This document shows positions 14,830 through 23,619 of a stretch of 64,000 bases of DNA, piece by piece (position 1 is the stretch's first letter; every line of letters starts with the position of its first letter). The stretch spans positions 2,268,501 to 2,332,500 of the forward strand of contig NZ_JAUSZA010000001.1 of assembly GCF_030817215.1 (NCBI RefSeq). Reading direction: 5' to 3'. The notes below the pieces were generated by a model that did no database searches, was not told where the DNA came from, and saw nothing but the letters and a program-made list of their open reading frames with translations. The DNA comes from Paenibacillus sp. V4I3. GTDB lineage: Bacteria > Bacillota > Bacilli > Paenibacillales > NBRC-103111. The position numbers were made by a program, and so were the translations under genes.

Positions 14830-15215
14830 AAAAAGTCCAAGACTGTCGCTGTCGTCAATCCCGTCAAACCAGGATACGGCGTTTTCGGACAGCTTACGCT
14901 CGCCTGTTCCGTCAAGAGCGGATGAATATAAGTCATTGTCCATATCCTTGATATAATATAGCTTCTCTCCCAAAACCGGAAACGGCTTACCTCCGTGTTC
15001 ACGATTTTCTTCGTTTCGTTCGTCTTTAACTCGATTTTATAAATCTTGTTCAAATCGCTGTAACCCTTCGAATCGGCGTAGGTAGCCCTGATATAAACAT
15101 CGTCACCAATAACCTCTGCAGAATCACCGGTCCCGATGCCGGCGACTTTGAAGCTGCAGGCAGGTCTGGAATCAGGATCTGTCATTTGTGCGCTTGAGAG
15201 AAGGGATGCTTTCAT
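14830..15215 (-). pseudogene. Frameshifted fragment of a DUF5050-like repeat protein
   Basis: On the minus strand one frame reads EVIGDDVYIRATYADSKG, then NKIYKIELKTNETKKIVNTE. At about 14995 the meaningful reading moves to another frame: GKPFPVLGEKLYYIKDMDND and LYSSALDGTGERKLSENAV. These are the short 'YYI...DG...KL' repeats of DUF5050/beta-propeller-like surface proteins. Both ends are missing and there is no ribosome site at 15215. It is a decayed fragment. Confidence 0.6.
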
Positions 15216-15282
15216 GTCTCAGCGAATTAATGGAATTAAATGTGAAACATCTGAATTCATCGATTAGGTAGGAGGAGTCATT

Positions 15283-15663
15283 ATGATTTCCGTATTCGTT
15301 TATGGCACATTGCTTGCGGGAGAGAGTAATCATCATGTTGCTGCACCTTTTTTACTCTCCGTGCAACCGGGTACGATATTTGGACGTCTATATGATGTAG
15401 GACTCTATCCAGCTCTTGCTCTTACGGAAGGGGGTCATAAAGTGATTGGCGAGTGGTTTGAAGTAACAGAGGAAGGGCTGCAAGCGATGGATATTCTGGA
15501 GGGTTACAACGGTCCCGGTGCCTCTAATGAGTATGAAAGAGTGTGGGTCAGCGATGTTAATGGCTTGCGTGAAGGCTGGGTTTATATCTGGGAAACCATT
15601 AGCGGGCTCAAAGAGATTAATAGCTCCTCATGGATAGCCTATTCAGCCCAAAAAAATAAGTAA
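15283..15663 (+). CDS. Gamma-glutamylcyclotransferase-like protein
   Basis: This 126-aa protein belongs to the GGCT-like fold (AIG2/YtfP type). The substrate-loop motif is FVYGTLLAGE at residues 5-14, and the catalytic glutamate is expected in DILEGYNGPG, followed by YERVWV. Members cyclise gamma-glutamyl amines or peptides to 5-oxoproline, which would feed the pxp genes 8 kb upstream, though no direct link is visible. GGAGGAG lies about 7 bases before the ATG. It stands alone, between a decayed region and the receiver gene. Confidence 0.85.
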   Translation: MISVFVYGTLLAGESNHHVAAPFLLSVQPGTIFGRLYDVGLYPALALTEGGHKVIGEWFEVTEEGLQAMDILEGYNGPGASNEYERVWVSDVNGLREGWVYIWETISGLKEINSSSWIAYSAQKNK

Positions 15664-15751
15664 AAAGTTCGGTTTATTTCGACAAATTCCTATCCTGCCA
15701 GAATGCATGATGCTATAATTAAGTTAATTTATTTAGGTTGAGGAGTACGCC

Positions 15752-16126
15752 ATGTATGTTTATAAAATATTACTTGCAGATGACGAAATCGCGCTACGTT
15801 TTCTGCTTACTGAAACTCTTTCTGATGAAGGTTATGCCATCTCGGAAGTTGAAGATGGTCAACAAGCGATGGAGCAATTGCAACTAGAAACCTACGATCT
15901 TATCGTACTTGACTATATGATGCCGGAGCGGACGGGTGTTGAAGTCTGTGAATGGCTGCGGCATAGCGATAATGCCAATCGGGATATACCGGTTATTTTG
16001 CTGACGGCTAAAGCCTTAGAAAAGGACAAAGAAAAAGCCAAAGCAGCAGGCGTAACCACCTATATTGTTAAACCATTCAGCCCTCTTCAATTAATTGATA
16101 CGGTCGGACAATTATTACAACGTTAG
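15752..16126 (+). CDS. Single-domain response regulator (CheY-like receiver)
   Basis: The protein is one receiver domain of 124 aa. The acidic pair is D10-D11, the phosphoacceptor is D54 (VLDYMMP), the switch threonine is in LLTAKA and the conserved lysine is K107 (IVKPFS). There is no output domain, so it acts by protein contact or as a phosphate relay. The next gene, 42 bases on, has an Hpt domain and two receivers, and both are likely parts of one phosphorelay. GAGGAG precedes the ATG by 8 bases. Confidence 0.93.
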   Translation: MYVYKILLADDEIALRFLLTETLSDEGYAISEVEDGQQAMEQLQLETYDLIVLDYMMPERTGVEVCEWLRHSDNANRDIPVILLTAKALEKDKEKAKAAGVTTYIVKPFSPLQLIDTVGQLLQR

Positions 16127-16177
16127 TTCGAACTATATAGAGATTATTTTATATATAAAAAAGGGTGATTGGCTGTC

Positions 16178-17935
16178 ATGAGTAATACGAATCTAGAGGG
16201 GTTGAAGGACTCCAAGTCAGAATCGGATAGAGATGCAAAAATTCTTAGACAAGGAAGAAAGCTGTTTATTCGTGAATTCGAAAAGCAGCTTAAACAGCTT
16301 AACTCGCTGCTTGATACGGTCCAGTCAACGGCTGTAGCTGATGATTTAAAACAGTTTTATCGCATTGTTCATACGCTTAAAGGCAGTGCACCTATTTTTG
16401 GTTATGTCCGGATCGGTAAACTGGCTGAGGATATGGTTCGAGCCTGGGAATGGACACAATCCATGGATAATGACGGAGAAGAGTTACTCTTGGCGATCAA
16501 CCCGATAATTGAAAGCGCAGAACGCAGTAAACAAGCACTTCGTGAAATGAATATGGAATATGATATCGGTGTTACGGAAATCCAGATGGATGAACAGCAG
16601 GATCCTGGAGGCGGCTCTTTGCTGGGGTCCATGAAGAGTCGATTGCTGCTTGTGGATGACGATGAGGTGCTGCGCACTTATTTGACCCGTCGTCTTCAAC
16701 TCGATGATTGTATTGTTGATGAAGCAGCCGATGTGGAGAGCGCTATGAAGTTATTACGTGAACATACGTATGATTTGGTGACGCTGGATCTCATGATGCA
16801 TCCTCAGTCTGGCTATGAGCTATTTGAATTTCTCAAAGAAGATCCTACATTGAAATGGTTACCGCTTATTGTATTGTCGGGACGTAACGATTTGAATGAT
16901 AAAGTCCGCTGTTTTCACTTGGGAGCCGATGATTATGTGACGAAGCCATTTCAATACGAGGAATTGGCCGCAAGAATCTATGGGCTGCTCAAAAGAACAA
17001 AAAATTTCGAGCAGCTTGCCTTCCGTGATCCGCTGACCGGGGTGTTCAACCGTCGCTATTTTGATCTTCAAATTGGTATGGAATTACAGCGTATTGAGCG
17101 CTATCCGGCACCAATCTCGCTTGTTTTTATTGATATTGATTGCTTTAAACGGATTAATGATACTTATGGGCATCACGTGGGAGACTTGGTGCTCCAAGGC
17201 TTGGCTCATTTGCTGCAAGTGAACTTGCGTTCGACAGACCTGTTAGCACGTTTTGGCGGCGAAGAGTTCGTTATTGCCCTTCCGAATACAACGGTGGAAC
17301 AGGCAGTTGAAACCATGCAATCCATACTTAATAAAGTACGTTTAAATGCAGTTGCACAGTACGAGGGACAAACCTTCTCGATCACCTTTTCAGCAGGTGT
17401 TGCAGAGTGGCATGAGGGGATGACGGTTGCGGAGTGGGTGGCTAAGGCTGATGATGCGATGTACCAAGCTAAGCAACAAGGCAGGGATAGGATTGTTAGC
17501 GCTTTGGAAGAGGATGAAGAAACAGAGCAACGTAAGTTGGCTGCCAGTCCGCAAATTGACAAGAAAAATTTGCTCATTGTGGACGATGATCCGATTTTAC
17601 GAGCGATTCTCACTTCACATTTAGAGCATTTACCAATTACAATTACCCATGCTGCCGATGGTGAAGTCGCGCTCGGCTTGCTGCTCGCCAATACCTATGA
17701 TGCTTGTATTCTCGATGGAATGATGCCGAAACTTGATGGGTTCTCATTGTTGTCGCAGATAAAGAAAGATCCGCGTCTAACCGTTCAAGACATGAAAGTA
17801 CTTATGCTTTCAGGTAAGAAGAAGGAAGATGATCTAGCCAAGGGTTTTCAAATGGGAGCTGACGACTATATGACGAAGCCGTTCTCTCTCGTTGAGTTGG
17901 AAGTTCGAGTGAGAAAGTTAATGAACTTAGTGTGA
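16178..17935 (+). CDS. Hpt-REC-GGDEF-REC hybrid signalling protein (diguanylate cyclase)
   Basis: The domain order over 585 aa is as follows. An Hpt domain comes first (phospho-histidine in IVHTLKGSAPIFG, near residue 70). Next is a receiver (LLLVDDDEVL; VTLDLMMHP; VTKPFQ). A GGDEF domain follows (RDPLTGVFNRRYFD, active site RFGGEEFVIALP, around residues 290-450). The last domain is a second receiver (LLIVDDDPIL; CILDGMMPKLDG; MTKPFS). An RSTD sequence five residues before GGEEF is the RxxD inhibitory site, so it should make cyclic di-GMP under feedback control. AAGGGTG lies 10 bases before the ATG at 16178; an earlier TTG at 16169 is too close to it. It likely exchanges phosphate with the receiver upstream. 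Confidence 0.93.
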   Translation: MSNTNLEGLKDSKSESDRDAKILRQGRKLFIREFEKQLKQLNSLLDTVQSTAVADDLKQFYRIVHTLKGSAPIFGYVRIGKLAEDMVRAWEWTQSMDNDGEELLLAINPIIESAERSKQALREMNMEYDIGVTEIQMDEQQDPGGGSLLGSMKSRLLLVDDDEVLRTYLTRRLQLDDCIVDEAADVESAMKLLREHTYDLVTLDLMMHPQSGYELFEFLKEDPTLKWLPLIVLSGRNDLNDKVRCFHLGADDYVTKPFQYEELAARIYGLLKRTKNFEQLAFRDPLTGVFNRRYFDLQIGMELQRIERYPAPISLVFIDIDCFKRINDTYGHHVGDLVLQGLAHLLQVNLRSTDLLARFGGEEFVIALPNTTVEQAVETMQSILNKVRLNAVAQYEGQTFSITFSAGVAEWHEGMTVAEWVAKADDAMYQAKQQGRDRIVSALEEDEETEQRKLAASPQIDKKNLLIVDDDPILRAILTSHLEHLPITITHAADGEVALGLLLANTYDACILDGMMPKLDGFSLLSQIKKDPRLTVQDMKVLMLSGKKKEDDLAKGFQMGADDYMTKPFSLVELEVRVRKLMNLV

Positions 17936-17954
17936 TAAAACAAATAATAAACTC

Positions 17955-17992
17955 AAAGCTGCTTCTGCCATATTATGGCGAGCAGCTTTTTA
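17955..17992 (+). terminator. Intrinsic terminator after the GGDEF gene
   Basis: AAAGCTGCT pairs with AGCAGCTTT around an inner CCATATTATGG-type stem, followed by a T run. Confidence 0.85.
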
Positions 17993-18095
17993 TTTCGTCA
18001 ACTTTGTATTTGACTTCTAAAAAACAAAATGAAGGATTTGCGGGTTTGCATCATGCCAGCTGTTATCTCTTTGACAGGGTGGAGGAAAGGGCAGG

Positions 18096-19496
18096 GTGAA
18101 TGTGAAGCGATTAACGGAACACCTTATTGATCTCTTTGATTGGGTTTGGTCAGTCTCGACTATGGCAAGTGTTTTGGTTGTGCTGATTATAGTGATGCAG
18201 CAAGTGCTAAGACATCGTTTAAAACCAAGATGGCATTACTTGATGTGGCTGTTGGTTATTGTACGCTTAATTTTGCCATGGGGCCCAGAGAGCGAATTCA
18301 GTATTTATAATTGGATCGGTTACACTGATGCCGTTCATTCGGCTGTACAAGTTAGTCAGGAAGAAATACTTACAAGAGCTGTTGTATCGGAAACTGCTGC
18401 CTATTCTGTTTACCGGAATTTAGTTGTTGTATGGCTGGTTGGCGTGTGTTTTTTGGGGATATATACAATCCGGATCAACAGGAAATTTGCCCGAAAAATG
18501 AAAAATGAAACGGTTGCGATAACCGATGAAAGAGTACTGGGGCCTTTCAATCAATGTAAAAAAATGATGTCGATAAATAAAACCATTGCTCTTGTTGAAT
18601 CTTGCAATTTGGCAACACCAACCCTATTTGGTCTTGCAAAACCCCAATTGATTATGCCCAAAACCATTTTAAACAGCTTGAATGACGATCAATTGCAGCA
18701 TGTGTACCTACATGAACTGGCTCATAGCAAGCGTAATGACATTGGAGTCAATTGGTTCATGCATGCTCTACTGATTATACATTGGTTTAATCCAATTCTT
18801 TGGTATGCATATCGTCGAATGCGGGAAGATCAGGAAATCGCAAGTGATGCTCTCGCACTCAGCTGCCTTACTCCTGATAAAAGCCAGGACTATGGATATA
18901 CGCTTATCAAATTGTTGGAAAATTTCTCGCGACCTGTTCAAGCTGTTGGAAATGTAAATTTAACAGGAAGCAAAATACAACTGCAAAGGAGAATTAAAAT
19001 GATCAAACAATTTAAAACAAATTCGTATCGTTGGTCGTTTCTTGGGATAGCAACTATTATCTTCATAAGTGGGTGCGCGTTAACGAATCCTAAGGACAGT
19101 TCGACATCTACACCATTGCAAAGTACGGCAGTTACCGAAGAAAAAGTAAAACAGCAGGATTCTGTAGATTCAAATGTGACGGCTTCTGAAGAGACAACGA
19201 AAGTGGCCGTTTCCGTAGTACCGCAGACAACTCCCTCGGATGAGAAGTCGAGACCGGCGGCATCCGTTGGGGTGCAGTCAACGGTGTCGGATGACAAGCC
19301 CAGAGCGGCGCCGGTAAGTCCGGGACCAAGAGTGTTGGATGACAAGCCGAGAGCGGTGCCGGTAAGTCCGGAACCAAGAGTGTTGGATGACAAGCCGAGA
19401 GCGGTGCCGGTAAGTCCGGAACCAAGAGTGTTGGATGACAAGCCAAGAGTGGCATCTCCCTTAAGTCCGCGACCAACGGCCGCTGCTGCTGACTAA
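18096..19496 (+). CDS. M56 family metallopeptidase (BlaR1/MecR1-like) with repeat tail
   Basis: The N-terminal 330 residues form a BlaR1-like membrane protease: about four hydrophobic segments, the zinc motif HELAHSKRND near residue 205, and YRRMREDQEIASDALAL, the usual downstream glutamate region. The C-terminal beta-lactam sensor domain of BlaR1 is missing. Instead, after a last membrane segment (GIATIIFISGC), there is a 120-residue Ser/Thr/Pro-rich tail ending in 16-residue repeats. No BlaI/MecI repressor gene is adjacent, which is unusual. The start is GTG at 18096, with GGAGGAAAGG upstream; a GTG two codons later is also possible. It probably cleaves a regulator in response to a surface signal. 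Confidence 0.85.
   Translation: MNVKRLTEHLIDLFDWVWSVSTMASVLVVLIIVMQQVLRHRLKPRWHYLMWLLVIVRLILPWGPESEFSIYNWIGYTDAVHSAVQVSQEEILTRAVVSETAAYSVYRNLVVVWLVGVCFLGIYTIRINRKFARKMKNETVAITDERVLGPFNQCKKMMSINKTIALVESCNLATPTLFGLAKPQLIMPKTILNSLNDDQLQHVYLHELAHSKRNDIGVNWFMHALLIIHWFNPILWYAYRRMREDQEIASDALALSCLTPDKSQDYGYTLIKLLENFSRPVQAVGNVNLTGSKIQLQRRIKMIKQFKTNSYRWSFLGIATIIFISGCALTNPKDSSTSTPLQSTAVTEEKVKQQDSVDSNVTASEETTKVAVSVVPQTTPSDEKSRPAASVGVQSTVSDDKPRAAPVSPGPRVLDDKPRAVPVSPEPRVLDDKPRAVPVSPEPRVLDDKPRVASPLSPRPTAAAAD
19290..19475 (+). repeat. 48-bp in-frame tandem repeats in the M56 gene
   Basis: Three 48-base units (19290, 19338, 19386) and a diverged fourth encode DDKPRAVPVSPEPRVL-type 16-residue repeats. Units two and three are almost identical, so copy number may vary. 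Confidence 0.9.
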
Positions 19497-19563
19497 ACTA
19501 ACTGTCTTTTATATTATTTATCAGGAAGAAGAGAACGACCAAATCTAAATAATTGTTAAGTAG

Positions 19564-19594
19564 AGGAGTTGCTAATCGGCAGCTCCTTTTTTTG
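19564..19594 (+). terminator. Intrinsic terminator after the M56 gene
   Basis: AGGAGTTGC pairs with GCAGCTCCT (one T-G) over loop TAATCG, followed by a T run. Confidence 0.88.
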
Positions 19595-19745
19595 TTTACT
19601 AAAGGACTTATTAAATGGAATAAAAAACCAATAAGTTTTTTGAATAATAAATGCTATAATCAAATTCGTCTATATATAATGACCGCTAGTTAATTATCCT
19701 GTGTGTTCAGTTAGAGTGAAAAAAGGAAGGTTAAGGAAGAAATAT

Positions 19746-21377
19746 ATGCATAATTGGTCAAAGGCACTTAATTTTAGAACTCCTTTTAAAATCTCTTTGG
19801 TCTATATGCTTTTGGGAAGTCTATGGATTATCCTGTCCGATAGATTTATGGACATTCTTAACTTATCAGGGGCAATCACTATTCATTCAACTAAGGGTCT
19901 ATTTTATGTTTTTCTTACAGCATTGGTTCTATATTTGTGGGTAACACGTTTGAAAAAGGCCCTTACGGAAAGTGATGAACGATACCGAATACTTGTAGAA
20001 CACTCACCAGAACCGTTAGTTGTTCACAGTAAAGGGAAAATAGTCTATATCAATCCTGCCGGTGCCGAAATATTTGGCGCAGCTAGCCCAGAGGAACTTA
20101 TTGATTATCCCGTAATGAATTTGGTGCATCCCGATTATATTGACATTGCCAAAGAACGAATTAGGCCTCTCGAAGAGGAGAGGGTACCGGCAGCTCCCAT
20201 TGAGCAGAAATTTCTTCGCGTCGATCGTCAAGTTATTGATGTAGAGGTCATAGCGGTACCTATTATCTACTTAGGTAAACCGGCCGTACAGCTTATATGT
20301 AGGGATATCACTGAGCGTAAACGAGCCCAACGTATGTTGGAAGAAAGAGAGCAGAGTTATAAGTCCCTTGTTGAAAATAACCCCGATGCTATATTTGAAT
20401 TGGATCTTAATGGACGAATACTTAATATGAACCCAGCTACAGAAAGAATTACGGGCTATCAGCAGGAAGAGCTGCTTCATCAAAGCTTTTGTCATTTTAT
20501 GGTAGACGGTGATCACTTTAAAGCATTAAATTTGTTTGAAGCGTCGACAAAAGGTGAATCAAACAGCATCGAAGTCGCCATTACGAATAAACGAGGCTAC
20601 TTTGTCGAATTAAACTTAAAGATGGTTCCTATTATCATAAATGATAAGATCGATGGCGTTTATGGTATCGCTAAAGACATCACCGAACGTAAAAGGACAG
20701 ATGAGCTTCTGCTTAAATCAGAAAAACTATCGGTAGTGGGGCAGCTAGCCGCCGGAGTTGCTCACGAGATTCGAAATCCATTAACTTCTCTTAGAGGATT
20801 TGTTCAATTATTACAAACCAAAACGGATAATTATGATGAGTATTTTCAAATCATGTTGACTGAATTAGACCGAATTAATTATATCGTGAGCGAGTTTTTG
20901 GTTATTGCCAAGCCGCAGGCCGTAAGTTTTGAGATGAAGGATCTTCGCAAAATTCTTCATGATGTGATCTCGCTGTTTGACACACAAGCAATTCTTAATG
21001 ATGTGCAAATTCATACGACATTTGATTCGGACATTCCGTTAATCAATTGTGAAGAAAATCAATTAAAACAGGTCGTTATTAATATTCTTAAAAATGCGAT
21101 TGAAGCGATGTCAGAAGGCGGTACTATCGAAATTCTAATGAAGGTAGACGACGATAAACTCGTTATTCGGTTTATTGATCAGGGGTGTGGAATTTCGGAA
21201 GAACGAATAGCGATGTTAGGAGAACCCTTTTATACGACAAAAGAAAAAGGGACCGGATTAGGATTGATGGTGAGCCAAAAAATCATTGAAGCACACCACG
21301 GGAGACTTCATATAAAGAGTCAGATCGATATAGGAACAACGGTTGATCTTATTTTACCTTTAGATCCCAATGGATAG
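19746..21377 (+). CDS. PAS-domain histidine kinase (sporulation kinase type)
   Basis: Two membrane segments open the protein (YMLLGSLWIILSDRF and GLFYVFLTALVLYLWVT), then two PAS domains (about residues 75-195 and 205-320, each ending near DITERKR). The kinase core follows: H-box LAAGVAHEIRNPLTSLRGF, N-box ILKNAIEAM, DQGCGI and GTGLGL. The layout matches the KinA/KinE-like phosphorelay kinases of spore formers. AAGGAAG lies 7-9 bases before the ATG at 19746; a longer frame from 19701 lacks a site. No response regulator lies beside it, which suits a phosphorelay orphan kinase. TATAAT at 19655-19660 may be its -10. Confidence 0.92.
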   Translation: MHNWSKALNFRTPFKISLVYMLLGSLWIILSDRFMDILNLSGAITIHSTKGLFYVFLTALVLYLWVTRLKKALTESDERYRILVEHSPEPLVVHSKGKIVYINPAGAEIFGAASPEELIDYPVMNLVHPDYIDIAKERIRPLEEERVPAAPIEQKFLRVDRQVIDVEVIAVPIIYLGKPAVQLICRDITERKRAQRMLEEREQSYKSLVENNPDAIFELDLNGRILNMNPATERITGYQQEELLHQSFCHFMVDGDHFKALNLFEASTKGESNSIEVAITNKRGYFVELNLKMVPIIINDKIDGVYGIAKDITERKRTDELLLKSEKLSVVGQLAAGVAHEIRNPLTSLRGFVQLLQTKTDNYDEYFQIMLTELDRINYIVSEFLVIAKPQAVSFEMKDLRKILHDVISLFDTQAILNDVQIHTTFDSDIPLINCEENQLKQVVINILKNAIEAMSEGGTIEILMKVDDDKLVIRFIDQGCGISEERIAMLGEPFYTTKEKGTGLGLMVSQKIIEAHHGRLHIKSQIDIGTTVDLILPLDPNG

Positions 21378-21434
21378 GCTTATATTAATGAACTCCTAGA
21401 TAGGGGTTTATTTTTTTATAAAAAAGACGATTAC

Positions 21435-21464
21435 TTGACAAACAAATTAGCCTAAAGTTAGCAT
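21435..21464 (+). promoter_or_regulatory. MarR gene promoter with CTAA-NN-TTAG operator
   Basis: TTGACA (21435-21440) is followed by CCTAAAGTTAG (21451-21461) between -35 and -10 (TAGCAT). The same promoter-operator layout stands before the doxX gene at 22066. Autoregulation by the MarR protein is likely. Confidence 0.65.
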
Positions 21465-21530
21465 AGTGTTATGATGACAACTCGATGTAGAGAAGAATAG
21501 GAATAGATTTACACCAAAGGAGGAACGATC

Positions 21531-21989
21531 ATGTACCAGGGAGACGAACAAAGCCAGCTTGATTTAAGATTATTCCGAATCTGGAGTAGAGCTTCCAAAG
21601 CTATTGCTGATAATACCAAACGAGATATCGAAAGTCATGGAATCAGTCCTGATCATTTTATGATTCTAGAGCTTCTCTATAACAAAGGACCTCATCCTAT
21701 ACAAAGGATTAGTGAAATATTTAGTATTCCAAGCGGGAGTATTACTTACGTGGTAGACAAGCTTGAACAGAAAGATTATGTAAGACGACAATCAAGTCCA
21801 ACGGATAGAAGAACTTCCAATGTCGCCCTTACTGAAAAGGGTGAAACCTTATTTAATGAGATTTTCCCGAAACATGCTGCCGTTATATCTGAGAATTTGT
21901 CCTTTATAAGCAACGAAGAAAAACTTCAGATGATCGATCTATTAAAGAAACTGGGGTTTGGAGCACAAGAACTCAGTAAGGATAGATAA
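21531..21989 (+). CDS. MarR family transcriptional regulator
   Basis: This 152-aa winged-helix protein shows the recognition helix region IQRISEIFSIPSGSITYVVD and the wing KDYVRRQSSPTDRRTSNVAL, a MarR signature. AAAGGAGG lies 8 bases before the ATG. The promoters of this gene and of the downstream doxX gene share the half-palindrome CTAA-NN-TTAG. It therefore probably represses both itself and the DoxX protein, as in redox- or quinone-sensing MarR/DoxX pairs. It has no cysteine, so a cysteine-oxidation switch is excluded; the inducer is unknown. Confidence 0.92.
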   Translation: MYQGDEQSQLDLRLFRIWSRASKAIADNTKRDIESHGISPDHFMILELLYNKGPHPIQRISEIFSIPSGSITYVVDKLEQKDYVRRQSSPTDRRTSNVALTEKGETLFNEIFPKHAAVISENLSFISNEEKLQMIDLLKKLGFGAQELSKDR

Positions 21990-22010
21990 AACAATGCAAA
22001 TCAATTTCAA

Positions 22011-22040
22011 GTTATCCAGGCGTTACTGGATAGCTTTTTT
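22011..22040 (+). terminator. Intrinsic terminator after marR
   Basis: GTTATCCAG pairs with CTGGATAGC over a 6-base loop, followed by six T. Confidence 0.88.
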
Positions 22041-22065
22041 CATTTAGATGCCTTGTTAAAAATGG

Positions 22066-22094
22066 TTGACAAATAAATATCCTAATGTTAGTGT
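22066..22094 (+). promoter_or_regulatory. doxX promoter with shared MarR operator
   Basis: TTGACA (22066-22071), CCTAATGTTAG (22081-22091) and a -10 TAGTGT (22089-22094, 17-base spacing). The operator differs from the marR copy at the central base pair only. Confidence 0.65.
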
Positions 22095-22164
22095 ATATTG
22101 TAATAACATAAGGATATCTAATTGTAGTTTATCTATGATTAGGTGAAAAAAGGGGAGAGTTTAG

Positions 22165-22503
22165 ATGAATACAGCAGTAATTATTATTCAAATCATTTTA
22201 GCACTTGGGTTTTTGATGTTCGGTGCCATGAAGTTCGGTTCAAAACAAATGGTGGATGAGTTTACACGTTATGGGATGCCTCAGTGGTTTAGGGTAATCA
22301 CTGGCTTGCTCGAAATTGCCGGAGCCGCACTACTGGTTGCAGGAATTTGGAACGACAGTCTTATTGTTATTGGCGGATTGCTATTGGCCGTTATTATGGC
22401 TGGAGCCGTCATAACGCATCTACGTATTAAGGATCCTGTATCTAAAATAGGTATGCCCATTATTTTATTCATCCTTACGTTGGCTGTCTTGTTTATAAAA
22501 TGA
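22165..22503 (+). CDS. DoxX family membrane protein
   Basis: A 112-aa protein with four hydrophobic segments, beginning VIIIQIILALGFLMFGAMKF. It contains the conserved DoxX pattern of a small residue-rich first helix, FTRYGMPQWF in the first loop, and GLLEIAGAALLVAGIW. DoxX proteins are linked to quinone or redox stress, often under MarR control, as here. GGGGAG lies about 8 bases before the ATG. It is a separate transcript, since a terminator and its own promoter lie upstream. Confidence 0.88.
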   Translation: MNTAVIIIQIILALGFLMFGAMKFGSKQMVDEFTRYGMPQWFRVITGLLEIAGAALLVAGIWNDSLIVIGGLLLAVIMAGAVITHLRIKDPVSKIGMPIILFILTLAVLFIK

Positions 22504-22535
22504 GAAGTATTGCTGTAATGTTCGAACCAATAAAT

Positions 22536-22566
22536 GCCGGGTCCTGTTTAATAGGATCCGGCTTTT
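22536..22566 (+). terminator. Intrinsic terminator between doxX and phzF
   Basis: GCCGGGTCCT pairs with AGGATCCGGC (one G-T) over a 7-base loop with five T after it. Lying between convergent genes, it may serve both. Confidence 0.88.
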
Positions 22567-22581
22567 TGATTGTTATTTTGC

Positions 22582-23469
22582 TTATACCCACTCGCCTTTA
22601 GCTGTATATATCGTTTTACCGCCGATTTGAATAAAGATGTGGTCTTCTTTCTGAGATGCCCGATGATACAGAATGGAAGGACGCATGATTTCAAAGCCTT
22701 GCTCAACGCTGATATCGATGGACTCATTGCCGAAATAGCGATAATTGACCAAGTATCCGGCCAAATCGCCATTGGCGCTCCCTGTAGCTGGATCTTCGGG
22801 AGCGCCGAAATATTCACCGAATACCCTTACATTTAAAGTGTTACCTGCCTGATAAGTCTCTGGACAAAAGACTAATATCATTTTAGCTGAAAGCTTTTCA
22901 ATCAGATGGAAATATAGATCGCGATTCACAGTGCATCGCTGAACGTCTTTCAAGCATTTTAGTGGGACGATAAGGGCTGGTAGGCCAGTGGAAACCTCCT
23001 GAATGGGATACCGCGAATCAATGGCCAACGCTGGAATTCCTAAAACAGCTGCGATCGTATCTAGATCGATAATTTCTCCGAAAATAGGCGGCTTCTGCTG
23101 CATCCAAGCCATGCCGGGATTCTTTTCATCAAAAGTGACCGGTATTTGACCGATTTTTAAGTTAAGCGCAATTTGCTGGACAGGGTGTCCTATGATATCT
23201 TTTTGAATGATGTAGGCTGTCCCCAAAGTCGGATGTCCAGCGAACGCAACCTCTTCTTTCGGGGTGAAGATACGCACATCATATCCACCATTAATAGGCT
23301 CTTCCGACAGGATAAACGTTGTTTCGGAGAAGTTCATCTCGCGGGTAATGGCAAGCATTTCCTCTGTGGATAGGTGGGCAGCATGACGAAAAACGGCGAG
23401 CTGATTGCCTTCATATTTATGCTCGGCAAATACATCAACGATCGAAAAAGATAATGGCTGTTTAGACAT
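22582..23469 (-). CDS. PhzF family isomerase
   Basis: The 295-aa protein has the two-lobed diaminopimelate epimerase-like fold of PhzF. The N-terminal motif is IVDVFAEHKYEGNQLAVF, the catalytic glutamate is in MNFSETTFIL, and GHPTLGTAYII and DPATGSANGDLAGYL match the paired family motifs in the two halves. GGAGTGGGG stands before the ATG at 23469; the frame extends 13 codons further upstream without a site. Members isomerise various ring or amino-acid-like compounds. There is no phenazine cluster here, so the substrate is unknown. Confidence 0.9.
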   Translation of the reverse strand: MSKQPLSFSIVDVFAEHKYEGNQLAVFRHAAHLSTEEMLAITREMNFSETTFILSEEPINGGYDVRIFTPKEEVAFAGHPTLGTAYIIQKDIIGHPVQQIALNLKIGQIPVTFDEKNPGMAWMQQKPPIFGEIIDLDTIAAVLGIPALAIDSRYPIQEVSTGLPALIVPLKCLKDVQRCTVNRDLYFHLIEKLSAKMILVFCPETYQAGNTLNVRVFGEYFGAPEDPATGSANGDLAGYLVNYRYFGNESIDISVEQGFEIMRPSILYHRASQKEDHIFIQIGGKTIYTAKGEWV

Positions 23470-23619
23470 GATCCCCACTCCTATGAATGAATTTATAGAT
23501 GAATACACCTTACCATATTGTGTTTAATTTGCGAATTCGCTCCGGGTAAGGTTTGCGACAGAGCTGCTTTCTGCTAGAGTAAGGGTATAGGAAATGTTAC
23601 ACGAAAAGGAGTGGGGCGG

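Noticed and set aside
18938..19476. Long minus-strand frames with repeated peptides across the M56 gene
   Set aside because: They mirror the 48-bp repeats of the sense gene and lack start signals.
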